A stretch of DNA of 64,000 nt from Colias croceus (taxonomy: Eukaryota; Arthropoda; Insecta; Lepidoptera; Pieridae). The translations under genes were made by a program, and so were the position numbers. How positions within the stretch are numbered: position 1 is the stretch's first letter; each line of letters starts with the position of its first letter. Of this stretch, positions 43,639 to 54,117 are shown one piece after another. Location: NCBI RefSeq assembly GCF_905220415.1, contig NC_059551.1, positions 1,188,001 to 1,252,000 on the forward strand. Direction: 5' to 3'. The notes below the pieces were generated by a model. That model ran no database searches, was not told where the DNA came from, and saw nothing but the letters and a program-made list of their open reading frames with translations.

Positions 43639-45317
43639 GGTTGTTGTAACAGTGAAACGACTTTGAGGATTTGGACGTTCTCCCCGCGCTAGCCAAGCAC
43701 CCCCGCTTCATTTTTACGTGCGCAGAGCGTGATCCGCGCTATCGCAACTAATCGCTCGCGTCGCGTTCCGCAGCAGCTCGGCATTTTTATTGCCCGACTA
43801 AAAAGAAGGGTTATGTTTTTCGCGCCTATCTTTGTATGTATCTAATATTCTTTATACTCTGATATCTTCCGAACCACTGGATGGATTTCTTTAATTAGGG
43901 TATCGTTAGGTTCGTCGTATTAGCCCAAGTTTTGTTAGATAGGTCATAGGTGATAAAAAAAGGAAAATGTGGGGTGCTAGACTAAAATACAAAAAAAAAT
44001 CTTTTTCTGCAATATGGGTATCAAATTAAAGGTATCATAATAAGGATTCCAAAAAAGTGTATCATGCTTATATTACCTACAATAATAAAACAACATAGAT
44101 TTATTTTTGTGAAATGAAATCAGTGATGATAGGTACATATTTGTGAACGAAATTTTAAGAGAAAAGCGCCTGAAAGAAATGCAACTTTATTAACATTGTA
44201 ATTTTTTTAGGCGCTATTAAAAAACTTTATTTTTCTTTTTTATATTGAATTTACTATTTTAATAGTTTAAAAAGCTAAAATTGTACTTTATAGGTCGTGG
44301 AGTTGAGATTCGTAAATTTTTTTGTGGTTAGCTATTGTCCTATGGAACCCAAATCTGAAATTTCACTTTGAGGATACTTTCAGTTTTTGAGTTACGAATT
44401 TTTGAAAATCGGAAAATAAGTATAGAAAGTTACTACCTACATCTTATTTTTGTTACGCATATTTATTGTTTTGACGTCAGAATGGCGGGACCACTTTGTT
44501 TAAAGAATATCTTGAAATCCTGTTAGAGTAGAAGTTTTTTACGAAAGTATAAAATAGTCCCTACTAATTTTGCACTAAATTATAGGTACATAATTTTCAA
44601 AATGCCTGAGGAAGTTGCGCCATCTTGACGTAACGGGTATTTGGTGTAGGGCTTTGACCTACTAAGGTTATCAATGTGCACTAAAAAGCATAAAATAAAT
44701 AAGTTGTTAAAAAACCCGACTGAGAAAAAAACAAATTAAAAACAAGATTTCTAATAGAAAACTTAGTTAGTAGCAGGCGGGCACACATTCGCAAACATAG
44801 TTAAAAGAAAACTTATGTGAAACCACGCGCACGCACAAAATTGTCGAAAGAAAAATTGTACAAAATTGCCATCCACAATCAGGCAAAATACAATTTTAGA
44901 GAATGAGCAGCACAACCTCCTCGTCCGACAGTTCGAGCTACAGTGCCGCCCGTCGCCCGCGCACGGACCCGCTCATTTCATTTCATTTAGAAAACAGTGA
45001 ATGATTATTTGTAGCTCAATATGAACTTGCTTTGTCTCGTCAAACGTTGAATTTATGACAAACACCTTTTAAAATATTATTGTGAAAGAAAAATAGCAAA
45101 ACTCCATACCGTTTAGACGTAGTTACGAAAATTCAAACAAGAAATGCTCCACTTTGGAATATTTTTTCGGACATTATTTTTATAGATACAATTATTTCAA
45201 ACGTTCAAATTAAAGTTTAAGGTCTAATGAGTAACATATATTTTTTTTGGACATTTATATTCACTAACCGAAGAGTAGTTAGACGAAGAAAACAGGCAAT
45301 TGGCAGTAAGTAGCCCC
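43639..45317. mobile_element. TTAA-flanked insertion of 1.68 kb in the HC element
   Basis: TTAA at 43635-43638 and 45318-45321 duplicates the single TTAA of the HC consensus, so the segment between was inserted with a piggyBac-style TSD. Its termini (GGTTGTTGTAACAG and GCAGTAAGTAGCCCC) are not obvious inverted repeats. It contains a CCCGACT-type repeat segment (43793-44100) and two CpG-rich patches (43670-43790, 44900-44980). No coding frame. Confidence 0.6.
43793..44100 (+). repeat. Partial copy of the CCCGACTGC-TIR family
   Basis: GCCCGACTAAAAAGAAGGGT-TATGTTTTTCG and the following GATGGATTT...GGTATCGTTAG phrases match the start of the element at 48041. The right end is not present in matching orientation. 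Confidence 0.5.
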
Positions 45318-45452
45318 TTAACCCAAGTTACCCACTATATGCGTGCTAAATTTCATTGTAATCGGTTCAGTAGTATTTGCATGTAAGAGTAACAAACATA
45401 CATACACATACATCCATCCTCACAAACTTTCGCATTTATAATATTAGTAGGA

Positions 45453-45894
45453 AGGTAGGATTAGTTTTACATAATGTTTTTTACATAGATATTCGGAGCA
45501 TCGACGTTAAAAAAATGACTCCTTCAAGAGTCTTTGTTTATCATGTAAACAGAAAATACTTTACCATAAATAATTTATATAAAAATCACATAAAAATGAA
45601 TGTCATGTGAACAATGCAACACAAATAGACAATGTAGAAAATTCTTAGCCATAATTAGACGTGACCATGGCCTTGAATATTGTGAATCTGTGCTTACATA
45701 ATCTGTGATCTTTTCCTTGTCATGATAAAAGAGCGCGAAATTATTTGTTTGTAAAATTATTAATGCAAACGAATGTTTTTGTCAATTTGAAAATAATTTA
45801 TTGTTGTAGTTAATAATATTATTATTCCATATTCAATTAAATATCAAATCTTCGTACAAAGAAATTCATTTAAATAATAAGACAAAACGCACGT
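45453..45894. other. Unassigned spacer
   Basis: No repeat or gene recognised. Confidence 0.5.
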
Positions 45895-45902
45895 GTTATT
45901 TT

Positions 45903-46208
45903 CATTGAGATATACATATTATGGAGACGACACCGCCTGCATAACTTATGTTCCGCTCAACATACGCCATATGGCGTAACTGCACGCTCATTTTTTATTT
46001 GTTTTAAAGTGAAACGCATCAAATATGCATTCGTGTGTGTTACGATATTGCACAAATAATACAATTAATGATACGGAAAAGTGCAAAGGAATAACTTTCA
46101 TCGGTAAGTACCTAACTAGATAATAATTTTTAAAACTTAGTTAGAGCAAAAAAATGGCGCAGAGATTTTGTTCGTGGTGTCTCCTCCATACGTACTATTA
46201 TCTCAATG
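45903..46208 (-). mobile_element. hAT-like MITE, CATTGAGATA family, copy 2
   Basis: Reverse-oriented match to 4493-4793 over its full length, ends CATTGAGATATACATATT and CGTACTATTATCTCAATG, with a perfect 8-bp duplication GTTATTTT (45895-45902, 46209-46216). Confidence 0.92.
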
Positions 46209-46216
46209 GTTATTTT

Positions 46217-47019
46217 ATGCTTTGAAACATCTGGAATGTCCATATTTTTATACAAATACCAATAACACAATAAATTGTTATGTTAATCAAACTATTTTAA
46301 TATGCCGTACATATTTTTCCATTGTTTTTTCTTATAGTGATTACGTCTTTATCAAACTAATTATAGAATTATGTTTAATTACATTCCAACATGCAGCGGC
46401 TTCAAATAATATCTAAGCATCTGTCCTCAATTTGCGTTACGTCATTTTTCCCGCCATTAAATGAACGCACAGATTAAATAATACTGTGCTGCCAGTAAAA
46501 ACCTGTTTGTGCGAACTTGACATTATTGTGATGCTCAAAGCATATCTATATGCATTGTGAAGTCGTTAAGTGTAAGGTTTAAGGGCGCGTCTTTTAAATA
46601 TTACGAGGCACAATAATATCTAGAACTTATTTTCCAAAAGTATAAAAAATATATACCTAGTGGTGTTTGGTCCTAAAATTTGGGTGATATAGGTACTTAC
46701 ATTATAACTTTTAATCCACTTTGGCATGCATCACTTGATAAAAATTATAGATTTTGTCAATATATTTTGACACATTTGTTATATACTTACTAATCGATTA
46801 TGTAGACTGCGAGTCTATAAAAGCAGCATTTAATAATATTGCTATACTATAAAATATCGGCATCAATCTTGTTCAAAAACAGGTGTCGTCTCGAAAGATC
46901 GCTACAATAATTAATTACACTGTGTACAAGTACGATAGTAAATGGATCCATCTTTTACTCTACAACACGTTTTAGACCCTTTATCTACCGATTTCGCAAA
47001 ATGTTGCTTAAATTTTTGA
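46217..47019. other. Unassigned AT-rich spacer
   Basis: No repeat or gene recognised. Confidence 0.5.
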
Positions 47020-47205
47020 CAATATTTTCGCCCGCGAAAGGAAATTCTCTTAGAAAGATTTTTCACCGCTGAAAAAGAAGCCTATGTCTCCCTATAGCTC
47101 TTTCTCCAGACACAAAAATCATATAAATATCGCTTCGTTTCGACGTGAAATAAGGGCAAACAAACAGACAACACTTTAGCAACCATAATATTATTATACT
47201 ATCTG
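47020..47205 (-). mobile_element. Decayed Helitron-like element
   Basis: TTTCGCCCGCGAAAGGAAAT at the left and CAAACAAACAGACAACACTT near the right resemble the complement of lepidopteran Helitron-like ends; boundaries are uncertain. Confidence 0.4.
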
Positions 47206-47309
47206 CTATACTACTTAGCACTAAATAGTAAAGATTATTCGCTTTCTGAATAGCCCATGTCCATATAGTTTAATTGGTGGCCCTGTCACAATGACGTTTA
47301 AAACTTTTA

Positions 47310-47482
47310 GGGCCGATTTTTCAATGCTTGGATAAAACTTATCCGTCCAATAAAGTATTACACCGTAATATTAAAATGTCACGTAAACTGTCAAATACGG
47401 GCAATTAGAATACGTTTATAAAATGGTAGTTTTATACATTATTCGACGAATAAGTTTTATCCAAGCATTGAAAAATCGGCCC
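47310..47482. mobile_element. Harbinger-like MITE (GGGCCGATTTTTCAAT family), intact
   Basis: 173 bp with perfect terminal repeats GGGCCGATTTTTCAATGCTT-GGATAAAACTTAT and its complement, flanked by TTA (47307-47309, 47483-47485). GGGC ends with a 3-bp TTA duplication fit PIF/Harbinger. Confidence 0.9.
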
Positions 47483-47754
47483 TTAAAGCAACAACACAAC
47501 CTTGTGACTGATATTTGAATGCATCTAAACCGCATCTTTCGACCTCATCTTAATTATGATTTGATTGTAAATAGTTGAAATGTTATTGAACTAGAAACCC
47601 ATTTGATGATCCGACCGGTTCGTCTTCAATATAATTGGCCTTGATGCCATGTGATAATTGTATTTTTAATTTAATTACTGGCAACATATGTATAATTATA
47701 TCTCTTTACATTGAAACTATTTAAAATATATGTTATTTTCGTATGTTACTTATA

Positions 47755-47876
47755 TAATATCGCTATTTAGCGATAAGGCCGCCGTTTGTTACTCTAGATT
47801 ATTAGTTAGTTATTCTAGATTAAGTCTCAATTTGTAATTTTTAAGAGCAATAAAGAATTAATAAATCAATAAATAA
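47755..47876 (+). mobile_element. LINE 3'-tail fragment, AAGGCCGCC family, copy 2
   Basis: Stem-loop ATCGCT-ATTT-AGCGAT at 47759-47774, then AAGGCCGCC, an AATAAAG-type signal and an AATAAATC-like tail. Confidence 0.7.
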
Positions 47877-48040
47877 TATTGTGTTTTATTTCGAATATTT
47901 TCAAATCTATGTATCTAATAGATGTGTATAGAAATTATTTATTATTTTAAACGTTATTTTCATGCATGTGCTTGATGAGTATGAATGAGCTTGTGTATTA
48001 AGTTGCATAATTATTTAAGTAGTACCTAGGTAATTGTTTT

Positions 48041-48354
48041 TACCCGACTGCCAAAGAAGGAGGGTAATGTTTTTCGAGTGTATGTAAGTATGTATGTATG
48101 TCTTTTCCTTTGTGACCACCTGTAGCCTAAACGGCTTGATGGATTTTGATGTATGAGGTATCGTTAGATTTGTCTTGATTACGGGAGTGTCATAGGATAC
48201 ATTTTATCCTAAAAGTCCCACGGGATAAAGACATAATAATATTTTTTCTAAATTTCCCTTTAAAAAAATATGTATGCGGTATCATTAGATTCATTTCAAT
48301 CACGGGAGTAATTAATATAGGATTTTAACTCTTTTTTTAGTGTGCAGTCGGGTA
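48041..48354. mobile_element. TIR element, CCCGACTGC family
   Basis: TACCCGACTGCCA at the left and TGTGCAGTCGGGTA at the right are inverted repeats. Two internal near-repeats of GGTATCRTTAGATT...ACGGGAGT suggest an internal duplication. TSD unclear. Confidence 0.7.
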
Positions 48355-48895
48355 TTTTGTTTTTTTAATAATTATCAACACTTGTTTTATTATTGATTGC
48401 AATCATCTTTATGGCGTTAAGAATAGTAGTAGGCTTTTCTTAAAATAACAAAATAAAGGTACATAAAATATGATAACAGTCAAGGTTTCCTGTGACAAAT
48501 AAACGAAGATTCTTGCAAGACTTAAAATGCAAAAAGCCCATAAAAGTGGCAATAAAATGGATGCCTAATAGTGTTTATTGTTGTTTTATCGTCAGTCGCT
48601 CGTTTACAGCCGTTTGACGGACTTCAGACGGACAGAATACAATTCGTTTATGAACATACAATGTTTCTATAGCAATTATAGTAGATAATAATATTTTATA
48701 GGGGATGGATTTTTTTGTTTCTTTGTTAACATTTTAATTCAGAAATAAAACATCCATTTTAAATTTAAGAAGACAGCTATATCGTTACCGAGTAATTTTT
48801 TTCAGAGGCAACCCAGACGAAGCTAGTGCACGCGGCTAGTATGTATAGGTATAAGATAAACATTTTACTACGAGTATATAGACTACTAGATTTCC
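48355..48895. other. Unassigned AT-rich spacer
   Basis: No repeat or gene recognised. Confidence 0.5.
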
Positions 48896-49105
48896 GCCCG
48901 CGGCTTCGCCCGCGTTTGCAAAGGAAAACCCGCATAGTTCCCGTTCCCGTGGATTTCCGGGATAAAAACTATCCTATGTGTTAGTCCAAGTTACCCTCTA
49001 TATGTGTGCTTAATTTCATTGTAATCGGTTCAGTAGTTTTTACGTGAAAGAGTAACAAACATCCATACATCCATACAAACTTTCGCATTTATAATATTAG
49101 TAGGA
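48896..49105 (-). mobile_element. Helitron-like element, family HC, full length
   Basis: Minus-strand TCCTACTAATATTATAAATG start and GCGGGCGAAGCCGCGGGCGG-AAATCTAG end followed by T. It is the best-preserved HC copy and the reference for the split copy at 43538. Confidence 0.85.
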
Positions 49106-49723
49106 TAGTCATTGCACTACTTCTGGCTGGTTGACCCGGGATAAACTTATAAAAAATTTAGCCCACGTCACTCAGACTAACATAGTTTTCTCCCAGTGAA
49201 AGAATATCTGAAATGGTATCAATTCGGATTTCCGTAGTTCCAGAGATTATTTCTAAAAACTACTAAAACATGGCACCTTTGCTATCTTTTGAAGTAGTGT
49301 TGATTAAAAGTCGAGTTATAATAATATGTCTATTATTTAAATGAAATAAAATTCAAACAAAGATGCAATAAGTAAAGAGTGAATAGGATATATTAAAATA
49401 AAAAGTACCCAATGCCATAAAATTAAATTGATAACTAAACTATGACTCAACAAAAAAATGTTTAAAAGTACACATCCCCATACAATGTTCAAGCCTAAAG
49501 TAAATAAAAATCAACGCTAAAACTACTTCAGAAGCAACCAGATGTACTATCAAACTGACAAAACTGTTTTCAACTTCCCCGCAACATTTTCTAGACTTTC
49601 TTAATAAAACACTAACAATAAATAAGGAGAGGATTCCAATACATTAATATTAGGTAATTATATAATGAATTTAAATTTATGAGCTGTTACCACTAACCAG
49701 GCAACGATTCATAGATTAGACCA
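49106..49723. other. Unassigned AT-rich spacer
   Basis: No repeat or gene recognised. Confidence 0.5.
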
Positions 49724-49858
49724 TCAAATTCAAATTCAAATTCAAATTCAAATTCGTTTATTCAAACAAACTTAATCTAACCTTAGAGATAAATACATTA
49801 GGTGTTGTACATATTATGTTTAGTGATAGGTATGTATCAATCATCGGTTCAAGACTGG

Positions 49859-49901
49859 CATCTTTGCTAGGTTACCGAGAAGGTAACCTGTATTAAAGAT
49901 G
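49859..49901 (-). other. 3' UTR stem-loop of LINE 2
   Basis: Outer stem CATCTTT/AAAGATG and inner 8-bp stem AGGTTACC/GGTAACCT around GAGAA. The minus-strand core reads ATACAGG...CCTAGC, matching the core in LINE 1 and LINE 3. About 100 bp before the tail. Confidence 0.8.
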
Positions 49902-50228
49902 ACAGTTCCTTCCCCATATAATGTATATAATATGAAAAAAAGAAAAACATCTCAGGTGGTCATCACAATAATTAAGTCAACGAATTTGTTTTTTTTAAAT
50001 TGGGACATAGATAATATAAAAGAAATTAACTAATAGGTATCTTAAGTTACTTATGAACATGAAAGGAGTCGAGTGATTATGTGTGGGCATAAGTTAGTGC
50101 ATGTGCATGTGTGTATTGAGTATGTTTGTGTCTGCGTATGTGTAAGTGAATGTGTGTGTGTGTGTGTTTGAGTGGATGTAGATGTGTATGCATATAAAAG
50201 AATGTATAATATGAATGAAAAACTTTCA

Positions 50229-52862
50229 TTAAGTCATTGTACAAATTAAATTTTCGGTCTCCTGATAACTAAGGTTTAGCAGCCAATTAGTGACTTGCGT
50301 TTTGCAAGTACCGTAGGGGAGTTTATAAATAGGTAATATTTTATTAATTTTGTTGTATAATGAAGGGGCCAGAAAACAATTAAATCTTTTGGAGTGTACG
50401 AAATTACATTTATCAACTTCGCAAATTCTATCCTTGCGTCTTTTCATAATATTTTGAAATGGAGTTACAGAATGTTGTGAAAGAACAGTATGTAATATAA
50501 AAAGTTGCCTTACAGTCAATACTTTAAGGCTCTTGTACAGGTCAGCTGTCGGAAATCTGTATTTTTTAAAAGTACCAACTTTTAAAATAGCTCTCTGAGC
50601 TCTTTCAAGCTTCAGGAGATGAGTCTTAGGCGCACCACCCCAAGCTGATATACAGTAACATAAAACCGATTGGCATAACGAATAGTAGACCTGTCTCATA
50701 ATTTGACCGTCAGCAATATGGCGAAGAGTTTTAAAGATATAGATCAATTTTCTGACTCTATTTTGAAGTTGTTCTATATGTAAAGAAAAGGAAAGATTGC
50801 AGTCAAGAGTTATACCCAGATATTTAGTGCTAGATTGTCGAGTGAGTCTGGGGCAATTGCAGTGCTGATCAATCGGATTGTTGCAAATATGAGCGTATAG
50901 ACATAAAGTTAGGGGGGGTTGAGATGTTTGCCGAAGAGAAAAAGCCAAGTAATTAGTTTTATCAGTGTTCAAGGTCAAGAGATTTTTAGCTAGCCATGTT
51001 GACACTATATTAAACCCATCCTGTGCTTTGCGAAAAACCTCTGGCCATGAGTCGCCTATAAAAGTTAGGGCTGTGTCATCGGCAAAGGCAGATATTTTAC
51101 CATCCTGGAGATCCAATTGGCAAAGGTCATTTAAGTATACCAAAAACAGGGTCGGACCGATCACACTGCCTTGCGGGACTCCGAGTGATATTGGAAGTTC
51201 ATCGCTTACGATATTATTAATTTTAACACACTGTGTTCTATGACTTAAATAGTTTTCAAAAATCGAAAGTGAATGTCCTCTAACGCCCATTTTTTCAAGC
51301 TTTTGTAAAAGCAGGGGAGTGGCAACTGTGTCGAATGCCTTGGCAAGGTCCAAAAAAATAGTAATGACTTTTTTTTTATGATCTAAATTCTTGATAATAT
51401 AATTGGTAATGTCTAGTACCGCTTTCGAAGTGGACATGTTACGTCTAAAGCCGTACTGATTTGGAGATAATAGATTTTTATGTTCTAGGAAATTGATCAA
51501 CTGCTTATTTATTATTCGTTCCAATATTTTAGACATTACAGGCAAGACGGCTATTGGACGATAATTGGCGACACAGTTACCACTGCCGCTTTTGAAGATG
51601 GGGTGAATAATAGATTTTTTTAAATAAGTAGGAAATGATCCAGAGTTTATACAAAGATTAAAAATATGTGTTAGGATAGGTATTAATTGAACTTTATGCC
51701 TCTTGAGCAAACCAGTTGAAATTTTATCCCACCCCACTGCGCAGTCTGATCTTAAAGACGTCAAAATCGATTCCACCTCACTATGGTGTGTTGGAAGAAT
51801 TACGAAAGATGTGCAGGGAGATGAACCGGAGCTATTGATATGTGTTTCCGAGATAAAACTAGGTGATTTAATTTTACTAGCAAGATTCACACCAACGTTA
51901 ACGAAGAATTCATTCACTACATTTACTGATAGCTGTGGAGACGAAGACAATTGCAATAAATCGTTAGAAGTCGTTTTTTGCTGTACACAGTTCGTAACCC
52001 TCCTTATAATCTGCCAGATACGTCTGCTATCAGAACCAGCATCGCTAAGTTCTTGCTTTTCGAAATTTCTTTTAACTTTTTTTAATAATTTGTTACAGAA
52101 GTTCCTGTATCTTTTGTACGTCAACTTCAAAATATCATTCTTGGGATCAGATCTAACGTTTTTGTGTAGCAAATCGCGGTTTTTAATACACTTTAGGAGC
52201 CCAGGGGTCATCCATGGTTTGATTAATTGTTTACGCCTAGACACAGTTACAATGGACGAATTTATTTTAATAAAGTTCATAATCAAGTCAATAAAAATTT
52301 TTGTAGCCTGTTCAGCGTCGGTTAGTTGTATTATGTGTTGAAAATTATAACTTTTTATATCTCGATCAAGTTGTTCGTAATTAATTTTATTGAAAACATT
52401 ACTATGTCTAGGCTTTGAGAAACTTCCAGTATGTTTAAGACACAATAATATGCTGTTATGATCTGTAACGGTTGAATCAAGGATTAGGGTTAGGGCTTCA
52501 TAATTAGACTTGAGTATCACGTGGTCTAAACAACTTGAGTCACGCGTGGGCAGATTATGGGCAGGTAGTAAACCATGGTAGGCTAATAAGTTCAGATAAT
52601 CAGAGGCTTGAGAGTCAAGTGGCGTGCAAGCAATATCTATATTTATATCACCAATAATTGCAATGGTTTTTGTTGTTGATAGTGAATTTAGTACAGAGTC
52701 TAAAGATGCCAAAAAATTTGTCGTACTTATAAAAGACGGGGAACGGTAAATACATACGATTGCTGTGTCGTTATCTAGTTTTAAGACCAAACATGAGCCA
52801 TCCAGAAAGTCGATTTCGGATACAGAATGATTCAGATTATCTTTAATATAAATGACATATCT
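50229..52862 (-). pseudogene. LINE ORF2: partial APE endonuclease plus complete reverse transcriptase
   Basis: One uninterrupted frame. Numbering from the codon at 52790: GDINID at 48-53, SCLDHV at 86-91 and TDHN at 109-112 are the C-terminal catalytic blocks of an AP-like endonuclease; the first part of that domain (the N and E motifs) is missing. RT blocks follow: NYRPIA near 409, FLDLAKAFD at 479-487, GVPQGS at 537-542 and catalytic FADD at 569-572, then the KYLGITLD and RAQRAILK C-terminal blocks. The frame stays open about 25 codons above 52790 until a stop in the flanking microsatellite. FADD in place of the usual YADD is a tolerated variant. The copy is coding-open but cannot initiate its own full ORF2. 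Confidence 0.92.
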
Positions 52863-52868
52863 ATCTAT

Positions 52869-53680
52869 CTATAGACATATTTTATATAAATTTATAAAGC
52901 ATTTGAATGCCATAAAACCAAAAATTATAAATTCAACATAATATTTTATTTTTGTCCATGCATTAAAAATATATTTTCTGGTATTTTGATAGAGCGATAG
53001 AGCATACCAAATAATGCATGTAACCTTCGACAGATTATAACCTAAAAAATAGCATAATAATTATGTTACCGATCATAATTTTTTGATTGTTTACAATATC
53101 GCGAATGATGATACAATGAAATAAATTAAATGAGATAAAATGTGCCCTATAAAATTAAAATTTTTGACAAATAACTTGTACTGCACAGATTAATAAAAAC
53201 AGTCTAATTAAAACAAATGAACGCATATCGAATCTATCAAAACGTAATTGCGAGTACCTAAGTAATTGCTCATTGTTCAAACAAGTCATTTAAATGTTGA
53301 TTTTATGCAATATAATAGGATATGGGGTTTTAACATAGTTAATAAGCTTCCGACACAATCAATCAAGACTTCCATTGTTTTTGTCTTATCCTAATGTGCC
53401 TTCCGTGATTTATCAATGTCGATCGAATCACGATATTTGGACTTATGTTTAAGGCTGATGTTCATATGTTTGCACAGCAACTGTATTTGAGGGGGATTTT
53501 TATATCATGTATATAGTTAATTTTAATATAATAGTTAATTATATTTTATTATATTATAGTTTACCGGAGACAGATTTATTTAATACTTCTTTAAATGCGT
53601 ATAAAACAAATGTTTTTAGATTCTTAAGTAGGTAGGTAATTTAATGAAATTTGTATTCTATTTTTAATATTATCTTGTAT
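52869..53680. other. Unassigned AT-rich spacer
   Basis: No repeat or gene recognised. Confidence 0.5.
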
Positions 53681-53822
53681 ATGAAAAATGAAAAATGAAA
53701 ATGAAAAATATATTTATTTATAAACCAAATGTTTTTTACACAGCTGATACACTTAGTTTGACGTTGCTCGCTTTACACATATTGGCTTAATCTATGTTTA
53801 TTAAAAAGGATTCCCTATAGCA

Positions 53823-53850
53823 CCCACACTAGGCAAGCCTGTATCGTGGG
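53823..53850 (-). other. 3' UTR stem-loop of LINE 3
   Basis: Outer stem CCCAC/GTGGG and inner AGG/CCT. The minus-strand core GATACAGG...CCTAGT matches the other LINEs. About 113 bp before the tail. Confidence 0.65.
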
Positions 53851-54117
53851 CACTGAGACGATTTTACCAAAAAAAACAGAATTAGATGTCCTCGGTATGA
53901 TCAACGCTTATAATAATACGTACAAAAGCATTTTATCACTTATAAGCTAGGTACAGAATAATAAATATGGAAAATACTAAAAAATACAATTAATATAATA
54001 AATTATGAAATAAATAAAATAAATGAATATATATAGATTATATAATATATAATATGTAATAACAATAAATATAATAAATATGTAATAATATAGGTGCCGA
54101 TTATACACAAATTAAAA

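Larger units (their letters stand above)
43538..45452 (-). mobile_element. Helitron-like element, family HC, split by a TTAA insertion
   Basis: 3' half 43538-43638 (GAAGCCGCGCAAAAGCTTAC-TAG end) and 5' half 45318-45452 (TCCTACTAATATTATAAATG-like start) join through ...CTATGTGTTAA and TTAACCCAAGTTACCC. The intact HC copy at 48896 has this join uninterrupted. Confidence 0.75.
49724..52862 (-). mobile_element. LINE 2: 5'-truncated non-LTR retrotransposon
   Basis: Minus strand: truncated ORF2, a CA-rich tract directly after the stop (50100-50172), a stem-loop at 49859-49901 and an (AATTTG)n tail at 49724-49755. The 5' break lies against an ATCTATCT microsatellite at 52858-52871. Related to LINE 1 in 3' UTR layout. 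Confidence 0.92.

Noticed and set aside
51703..52341. 212-codon plus-strand frame opposite LINE 2
   Set aside because: Antisense shadow of the ORF2 coding sequence.
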